From contig CAIODE010000523.1 in NCBI GenBank assembly GCA_903856875.1, positions 1-11,902 of the forward strand: 11,902 bases of DNA. Reading direction: 5' to 3'. A program made the position numbers and the translations under genes. Source of the stretch: an uncultured Burkholderiales bacterium. GTDB lineage: Bacteria; Pseudomonadota; Gammaproteobacteria; Burkholderiales; Burkholderiaceae_C. Numbering within the stretch: position 1 is the stretch's first letter; each line of letters starts with the position of its first letter. Below the pieces are notes generated by a model. It worked only from the letters and a program-made list of their open reading frames with translations, had not been told where the DNA came from and did no database searches. Of the stretch, positions 7,556-11,902 are shown in pieces.

Positions 7556-10498
7556 ATGTCCAGTAATACTGTCGCCGAGTTCGCTAGCGAACTCAAAAAA
7601 TCACCAGATACTTTGCTAGAGCAATTGCGCTCGGCTGGTGTCGACAAGTCAGCGGCCACCGATGCGCTGACTGAAAACGACAAGCAAAAGCTTTTGAGCT
7701 ATTTGCAAGCCAGCCATGGCACAGTCGCTGGCGAGCGTAAAAAGATCACGTTGGTGAAAAAATCTACCAGCGAAATCAAACAAGCCGATGCCACAGGCAA
7801 AGCAAGAACCATCCAAGTTGAAGTGCGTAAAAAACGCACATTCATCAAACGCGATGATGAAGCTGAAACGATTGTCACGCAGGCTGCTGAACCCACCGCG
7901 CCTTTGATCGATCATGCTGAATTGGCAAGGCGCGAAGAGGAAGCCCGCAGTCAAGCGGAGTTATTAAGGCGTCAAGAAGAAGAATTGGCTGAAAAACGCC
8001 GCGAGCGTGAAGCCAAGGAACTGGCCAAGCGTGAAGAGGCCAAAGCCAAGCAATCAACTGAATCCGATGGAGGCGCTGTAGCGCAATCACCTGAAGAGCT
8101 TTTTGCACAAGCTGCTGCCATTCGCAGCGCCAAGGCCGCCGCGGCTCAGCACGAGGCAGACAGTATCAATGCGGCTTCTAAGCCCGTTGATCCCTCTATT
8201 GCCCAAACTGCTGAAAGCGACAGCGTGAATGCAGCTGCCTTGGTCAAAGCCGATAAGGCTGCCAAGATCAAAGCTGAAGAAGATCAGGCTGATGCTGATG
8301 CCAAAGCGATCATCGAAGATGAGGCAGTTCGTGAGCGTGATCTGAACCAGCGACGTAATAAAGCACTGGCAGAAGCAGAAGCCATTCGAGCCATGATGAG
8401 CGGTCCGGCTAAAAAGGCACCTGCTAAAGAAGTTCCTAAAGTTGATCCTAAAGTCGCTAAAGGAACGCTGCACAAGCCAGCTCAAGTTCCAGGTGCTGCT
8501 TCTAAAAAGGCAGCCGTGCCCACAGAGGCCAAAGATGCTGCGCCAGGCGGCAACAAGGAGGTTAAATCTGCCAAGCTTTCATCAAGCTGGGCGGGTGATC
8601 CTGCAAAGAAGAAAGCCATTCCAACACGTGGCGATACCAGTGGTGGCGTTGGCCGAAACAACTGGCGCGGTGGTCCTAAAAACCGCAGAGGCAACGAGCG
8701 CGATCGCGAAGAGCATGTGCAAGCAGCACCTGCAGAAACTCGCGTCATTGAAGTTCATGTGCCAGAAACCATCACCGTGGCCGAGTTGGCTCACAAGATG
8801 GCTATCAAGGCGTCTGAGGTTATCAAGCAGCTCATGAAATTGGGCCAGATGGTCACCATCAATCAGCCTTTGGACCAAGACACCGCCATGATTTTGGTGG
8901 AAGAGTTGGGCCACAAAGCCGTTGTTGCTGCGCTAGACGACCCCGAAGCATTTACCGATGAAGAAGTGTCACAAAGCGATGCACCCTTGTTGCCACGTGC
9001 GCCAGTGGTGACCGTCATGGGTCACGTCGATCATGGCAAAACTTCACTGCTTGACTACATTCGCCGTGCCAAAGTGGCGTCTGGCGAAGCCGGGGGTATT
9101 ACCCAGCACATTGGCGCTTACCACGTTGAAACAGCCCGTGGCATGGTGTCCTTCTTAGACACGCCTGGCCACGAAGCGTTTACGGCCATGCGTGCACGGG
9201 GTGCACAAGCCACCGACATTGTGATCTTGGTGGTTGCCGCCGATGACGGCGTGATGCCGCAAACCAAAGAAGCCATCAAGCATGCCAAGGCTGCGGGTGT
9301 TCCTATCGTTGTGGCCATTAATAAAATTGACAAACCCGATGCCAACCTTGATCGCGTTAAAGGCGAATTGGTGGCAGAAGAAGTGGTACCTGAAGAGTTT
9401 GGTGGTGAATCACCTTTCGTGGGTGTTTCTGCTAAAACGGGGGCTGGTATTGATGCCTTGTTAGAACAAGTTTTGTTGCAAGCTGAAGTGCTAGAACTCA
9501 GGGCGCCTGTCGCGGCAGCTGCCAAAGGCTTGGTCATTGAAGCGCGTTTGGACAAAGGTCGTGGTCCTGTGGCCACTATTCTTGTTCAGTCGGGCACTTT
9601 GTCTACGGGCGATGTGGTGTTAGCGGGTCAAACATTTGGCCGTGTTCGAGCCATGTTGGATGAAAACGGCAAGGCCATCAAATCGGCAGGCCCCTCCATT
9701 CCTGTTGAGATCCAAGGTCTGACTGAAGTGCCGCAAGCCGGTGACGAATTCATGGTGCTCAGTGACGAACGTCGCGCCCGTGAAATTGCCACTTACCGTG
9801 CTGGCAAATTCCGCAATACCAAACTGGCCAAGCAGCAAGCCGCCAAGTTGGAAAACATGTTCACTGACATGAGTGCGGGCGAAGTCAAAACTTTGCCCAT
9901 CATTGTCAAAGCAGACGTACAAGGTTCGCAAGAAGCCTTGGCCGCTTCTTTGCTCAAACTCTCTACCGACGAGATCAAAGTTCAATTGGTCTATGCCGCT
10001 GTGGGTGGAATTAGCGAGTCCGACATCAATTTGGCCATCGCATCCAAAGCGGTCGTCATTGGCTTTAATGTGCGTGCCGATGCAGGCGCGCGCAAACAAG
10101 CCGAAAGCAATGGCGTCAGCATCAATTACTACAACATCATTTATGACGCTGTGGATGAACTGAAAGCCGCTATGTCAGGCATGTTGGCACCCGAGCAAAA
10201 AGAAGAAGTCATTGGCATGGCCGAAATTCGGACCGTGTTTGTGGCTTCCAAAATTGGTACGGTTGCGGGTTGTATGGTCACCACCGGTCAGGTTACGCGT
10301 TCTTCCAAGTTCCGTTTATTGCGCGACAACGTGGTGATCTATACCGGCGACATTGATTCACTCAAACGCCTCAAAGACGACGTTCGCGAAGTCAAAGAAG
10401 GCTTCGAGTGCGGTATCAAACTCAAAAACTACAACGACATTTCAGTGGGCGACCAACTGGAGTTCTTTGAAGTCAAAGAAATCGCCCGGACGATTTAA
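7556..10498 (+). CDS. infB: Translation initiation factor IF-2
   Basis: IF2 is the GTPase that brings fMet-tRNA to the 30S subunit and promotes 50S joining. The product is 980 residues, longer than E. coli IF2 (890). An IF2_N domain occupies about 1-50. A long charged Ala/Lys/Glu linker follows with a predicted coiled coil at about 119-170 ([19 protein letters not shown]), then a basic Gly/Arg-rich stretch near 345-385. A second IF2_N domain starts near V397 ([19 protein letters not shown]). The G domain has G1 GHVDHGKT (489-496), G3 DTPGHE (535-540), G4 NKID (589-592) and G5 SAKTGAG (625-631), all intact. Domains II to IV fill the rest, ending in the fMet-tRNA binding C-domain. The linker accounts for the extra size. 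Internal in-frame starts that would give short IF2 isoforms, as in E. coli, cannot be excluded but none has a convincing ribosome binding site. Confidence 0.98.
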   Translation: MSSNTVAEFASELKKSPDTLLEQLRSAGVDKSAATDALTENDKQKLLSYLQASHGTVAGERKKITLVKKSTSEIKQADATGKARTIQVEVRKKRTFIKRDDEAETIVTQAAEPTAPLIDHAELARREEEARSQAELLRRQEEELAEKRREREAKELAKREEAKAKQSTESDGGAVAQSPEELFAQAAAIRSAKAAAAQHEADSINAASKPVDPSIAQTAESDSVNAAALVKADKAAKIKAEEDQADADAKAIIEDEAVRERDLNQRRNKALAEAEAIRAMMSGPAKKAPAKEVPKVDPKVAKGTLHKPAQVPGAASKKAAVPTEAKDAAPGGNKEVKSAKLSSSWAGDPAKKKAIPTRGDTSGGVGRNNWRGGPKNRRGNERDREEHVQAAPAETRVIEVHVPETITVAELAHKMAIKASEVIKQLMKLGQMVTINQPLDQDTAMILVEELGHKAVVAALDDPEAFTDEEVSQSDAPLLPRAPVVTVMGHVDHGKTSLLDYIRRAKVASGEAGGITQHIGAYHVETARGMVSFLDTPGHEAFTAMRARGAQATDIVILVVAADDGVMPQTKEAIKHAKAAGVPIVVAINKIDKPDANLDRVKGELVAEEVVPEEFGGESPFVGVSAKTGAGIDALLEQVLLQAEVLELRAPVAAAAKGLVIEARLDKGRGPVATILVQSGTLSTGDVVLAGQTFGRVRAMLDENGKAIKSAGPSIPVEIQGLTEVPQAGDEFMVLSDERRAREIATYRAGKFRNTKLAKQQAAKLENMFTDMSAGEVKTLPIIVKADVQGSQEALAASLLKLSTDEIKVQLVYAAVGGISESDINLAIASKAVVIGFNVRADAGARKQAESNGVSINYYNIIYDAVDELKAAMSGMLAPEQKEEVIGMAEIRTVFVASKIGTVAGCMVTTGQVTRSSKFRLLRDNVVIYTGDIDSLKRLKDDVREVKEGFECGIKLKNYNDISVGDQLEFFEVKEIARTI

Positions 10499-10528
10499 TT
10501 CAACCCATCAGTCGAAAACTAAGTCACC

Positions 10529-10903
10529 ATGGCTCGCAAACCTACCAGCTCAGCCCATCGCGGATTCCGCGTGGCCGACCAGATCCAAAGGGATCTGTCG
10601 GAGCTGATTGCGCGCGAGCTCAAAGATCCCCGTGTGGGCATGGTCACTTTGAATGCAGTCGAAGTCACGCCCGATTACGCGCATGCCAAGGTGTTCTTCA
10701 GCCTCATCACTGGCAAGCCTGAGGAAGCCACAGAAGGCTTGAATGCTGCCGCTGGCTTTCTGCGAAATGGCTTGTTCAAGCGTTTGCAAATTCACACTGT
10801 TCCAACGCTTCATGTCATATTTGATCGCACCACTGAGCGCGCATCCGACATGAATGCCTTGATCTCCAAGGCAGTGGCTTCACGTTCTAAAGACGAGGCC
10901 TGA
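10529..10903 (+). CDS. rbfA: 30S ribosome-binding factor RbfA
   Basis: RbfA is a small KH-type protein that binds immature 30S subunits and helps process the 16S rRNA 5' end (family knowledge). The 124-residue product is close to the E. coli length (133). It shows the family features [24 protein letters not shown] (about 14-37), [18 protein letters not shown] (39-56), the Ala-Gly kink of the interrupted KH fold (AAAGFLRN, 73-80) and the [21 protein letters not shown] end. It lies 30 bases after infB with no clear Shine-Dalgarno before its ATG, so translation may rely on ribosomes leaving infB. It is one base away from truB. Confidence 0.96.
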   Translation: MARKPTSSAHRGFRVADQIQRDLSELIARELKDPRVGMVTLNAVEVTPDYAHAKVFFSLITGKPEEATEGLNAAAGFLRNGLFKRLQIHTVPTLHVIFDRTTERASDMNALISKAVASRSKDEA

Positions 10904-10904
10904 C

Positions 10905-11858
10905 ATGAACGCGCCACGCACCAGGGTGCAACGGCGCCCTGTGCATGGGGTGCTTTTGTTAGACAAACCATATGGTTTGTCGAGTAACGACGCCTTGCAA
11001 AAAGCAAAGTGGCTCTTGCGCGCCGAGAAGGCAGGACACACAGGTACTTTGGATCCATTGGCCACGGGAGTTTTGCCCTTGTGCTTTGGTGCTGCCACCA
11101 AATTCAGTCAGTTGCATTTAGACGCTGACAAAACCTATGAGGCCATTGCTGTTTTGGGTGTTCAAACCAGTACGGGCGATTTGGAAGGTGAAGTCATTGC
11201 AGAAAAGCCAGTGAGTTTCACACCTGCCCAATTGCAAGAAGTTCAAACTCAATTCACGGGGCCGTTAGAGCAAATACCACCCATGTACAGCGCTTTGAAA
11301 AAATACGGCAAGGCCTTGTACGACTATGAAAGTGCCGTCATCGAAGTCGAACGCGAAGCTCGTCATATCGTCATTCATGCTTTGGCTTTAGAAGAACTTG
11401 CGCCTGAAAACAAGCAACGTCGTTTGAAAATCAGGGTGACTTGCAGCAAGGGCACCTACATCCGAACTTTGGGTGAAGACATTGCAGTAGCGCTTGGCAC
11501 CTGCGCGCATTTGAGTGCGTTGCGCCGTGTTCAAACGGGCCCCTTTGTGGCCAAAGAATGCGTCAGCCTTCAAGAGTTAGAAGCTTTGAGTGAAGCGGAG
11601 CGCGAAAATAAATTGTTGTCTGTCGATGCCTTGCTCGACGGTCATACCCCTGTCACCTTGCCCGCTGATGATGCTGGCAGATTCTTAAGCGGCGTGCGCC
11701 GTCGTGGCGATTGGCCCGACAACCTGCATGTCGCTGTGTACGGCGAATCACCACACGCCCTTTTGGGCTCTGCACACGTGAAAGCCGGTGAACTTATTCC
11801 TGGGCGCTTATTAAGCCCCCTAGAAATTCAATCAATTTTGGAGAAGACCTTAGCATGA
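10905..11858 (+). CDS. truB: tRNA pseudouridine(55) synthase TruB
   Basis: TruB converts U55 in the T-loop of nearly all tRNAs to pseudouridine and also acts as a tRNA folding chaperone. The 317-residue length equals the E. coli enzyme (314). It carries the N-terminal GVLLLDKPYGLSSND (15-29) and the catalytic motif GHTGTLDPLATG (44-55) with nucleophile D50. It also has ADKTYEA (74-80), PPMYSALKKYGKALYDYE (125-142) and KGTYIRTLGEDI (182-193). A C-terminal TruB_C/PUA-like region covers about 245-310. ATG follows the rbfA stop by one base, with GAGG at 10895-10898 six bases upstream. Its stop overlaps the typA start as ATGA. Confidence 0.97.
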   Translation: MNAPRTRVQRRPVHGVLLLDKPYGLSSNDALQKAKWLLRAEKAGHTGTLDPLATGVLPLCFGAATKFSQLHLDADKTYEAIAVLGVQTSTGDLEGEVIAEKPVSFTPAQLQEVQTQFTGPLEQIPPMYSALKKYGKALYDYESAVIEVEREARHIVIHALALEELAPENKQRRLKIRVTCSKGTYIRTLGEDIAVALGTCAHLSALRRVQTGPFVAKECVSLQELEALSEAERENKLLSVDALLDGHTPVTLPADDAGRFLSGVRRRGDWPDNLHVAVYGESPHALLGSAHVKAGELIPGRLLSPLEIQSILEKTLA

Positions 11859-11902
11859 CAAAACAAATCCGCAACATTGCCATCATCGCCCACGTTGACC
11901 AT
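11855..11902 (+). CDS. typA: GTPase TypA/BipA, first 16 codons (3' end outside window)
   Basis: The visible peptide MTKQIRNIAIIAHVDH is the N-terminus of the translational GTPase TypA/BipA, ending just before the Lys of the P-loop (G1). LepA and EF-G start differently (LepA typically has IRNFSIIAHIDH), and the IAIIAHVDH wording is that of TypA. TypA binds 70S ribosomes and affects assembly and stress adaptation (family knowledge). The start overlaps the truB stop (ATGA), and GGAGA at 11840-11844 lies ten bases upstream. It therefore appears to be the next gene of the same operon. Confidence 0.85.
   Translation, partial: MTKQIRNIAIIAHVDH

Overview
The window reads as ordinary chromosomal DNA of a betaproteobacterium, most likely Burkholderiales and close to Comamonadaceae. 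This is inferred from the character of RimP, the long betaproteobacterial form of IF2, and the gene order rimP-nusA-infB-rbfA-truB-typA. Base composition looks close to half G+C in the lines I sampled, which is low for that family and fits small-genome freshwater relatives better than soil forms. No database search was possible, so the placement is tentative. Every gene is on the + strand, and coding density is very high.

Left half (1-5261): a four-gene peptide-type ABC importer. In order these are the C-terminal part of a family 5 substrate-binding protein, a DppB-like permease, an enlarged DppC-like permease, and a double ATPase with the DppD and DppF domains fused. The genes overlap or nearly touch (TGATG, a 7-base gap, ATGA), so they should be one transcription unit. 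Two features are less usual. The binding protein ends in a predicted membrane helix, and the second permease is about 480 residues instead of about 300.

Middle (5262-5461): the only real gap. It holds a candidate promoter, a strong intrinsic terminator that starts only about ten bases after the predicted transcription start, then an AT-rich leader. The terminator may simply end the transporter operon. It is also placed so that it could attenuate the next operon, which encodes the elongation/termination factor NusA.

Right half (5462-11902): the conserved translation/transcription operon. RimP and RbfA mature the 30S subunit, NusA controls pausing, termination and antitermination, IF2 recruits initiator tRNA, TruB makes pseudouridine 55 in tRNA, and the first 16 codons of the ribosome-associated GTPase TypA/BipA run off the end. 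Gaps are 1 to 29 bases, with an ATGA overlap between truB and typA. No tRNA, rRNA, mobile element, CRISPR array or defence system was seen. I do not find a convincing undescribed system. The best leads are the rimP leader hairpin and the unusual architecture of the transporter.
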